Made by a program: the position numbers and the translations under genes. 5,653 nucleotides of DNA from assembly GCA_046537735.1 (NCBI GenBank), contig JBKHKH010000129.1, positions 1-5,653 on the forward strand, in the 5' to 3' direction. Below, piece by piece: positions 5,565-5,653 of the stretch; positions within the stretch are counted from its first letter, which is position 1; every line of letters starts with the position of its first letter. The notes under the pieces were generated by a model, which searched no databases, had not been told where the DNA came from, and saw only the letters and a list, made by a program, of their open reading frames with translations. The DNA comes from JdFR-22 sp046537735 (GTDB lineage Archaea; Halobacteriota; Archaeoglobi; Archaeoglobales; Archaeoglobaceae).

Positions 5565-5653
5565 TGGAATACGAAACAAATACCATATGGTTAATATTCA
5601 TCGCTGCCGGGATCGGTACCTTTCTACTGCGTTTGTCATTCATCTTTCTTATG
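5561..5653 (+). CDS. azlD: Branched-chain amino-acid exporter, small subunit AzlD (3' end outside window)
   Basis: Thirty-one codons are present, starting ATGATG inside the azlC stop (ATGA overlap), with the first or second ATG (5561 or 5564) as start and GGTGGTGG just upstream as a possible ribosome-binding site. The visible peptide has a short polar head, then a membrane segment with GIGTFLLR followed by LSFIFL, the typical N terminus of AzlD, a protein of about 100 residues that partners AzlC. The window ends in this first hydrophobic region, so completeness is unknown. Identity rests on this motif and on its position directly after azlC. Confidence 0.85.
   Translation, partial: MMEYETNTIWLIFIAAGIGTFLLRLSFIFLM

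Noticed and set aside
5437..5643. Minus-strand ORF opposite the azlC end and azlD start
   Set aside because: Antisense to the membrane-protein frames of azlC and azlD, with Pro/Gln-rich composition typical of shadow translations.

Overview
The window reads as ordinary chromosome of a euryarchaeon, most likely a methanogen or methane/alkane-oxidising relative of the Methanomicrobia; the placement is inferred from family resemblance and is not firm below phylum. Archaeal signs are a pyruvoyl-dependent arginine decarboxylase, an archaeal-type orotidine-phosphate decarboxylase, an archaea-restricted TIM-barrel flavoprotein related to tRNA-dihydrouridine synthases, a Y-family polymerase ending in a PCNA-binding motif, and TATA boxes centred about 26 bases before start codons, which predicts leaderless mRNAs.

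Layout. Bases 1-636 (+) hold the 3' part of dinB with an in-frame amber stop at 34-36. It converges on a three-gene minus-strand unit read from 2972 down to 645: pyrF (UMP synthesis), dapF (meso-diaminopimelate for lysine) and the TIM-barrel protein. pyrF is split by a one-base lesion near 2721/2722 but is otherwise perfect. dapF follows it by 15 bases and overlaps the TIM-barrel gene by 29 bases. A short divergent region (2973-3088) carries the pyrF promoter, inside a 9-bp perfect inverted repeat centred on its TATA box, and the promoter of the next gene. The plus strand then carries an M42-family metallo-aminopeptidase (3089-4138), pdaD (4232-4792) with its own clear TATA box, and azlC-azlD (4887 to the window end, azlD cut off), a branched-chain amino-acid exporter pair joined by an ATGA overlap. 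A palindrome lies upstream of azlC. There is no gene-free stretch over 300 bases.

Functionally the genes concern nitrogen metabolites: pyrimidine, lysine, polyamine (agmatine), peptide turnover and amino-acid export. Apart from the pyrF-dapF-TIM-barrel unit and azlCD there is no evidence that they form one system. I see no mobile element, CRISPR array, tRNA or rRNA, and no convincing new biological system. The points worth checking are the two broken genes, the symmetric pyrF promoter, the palindrome and mini-ORF before azlC, and the repeat-rich N-terminal extension of PdaD.
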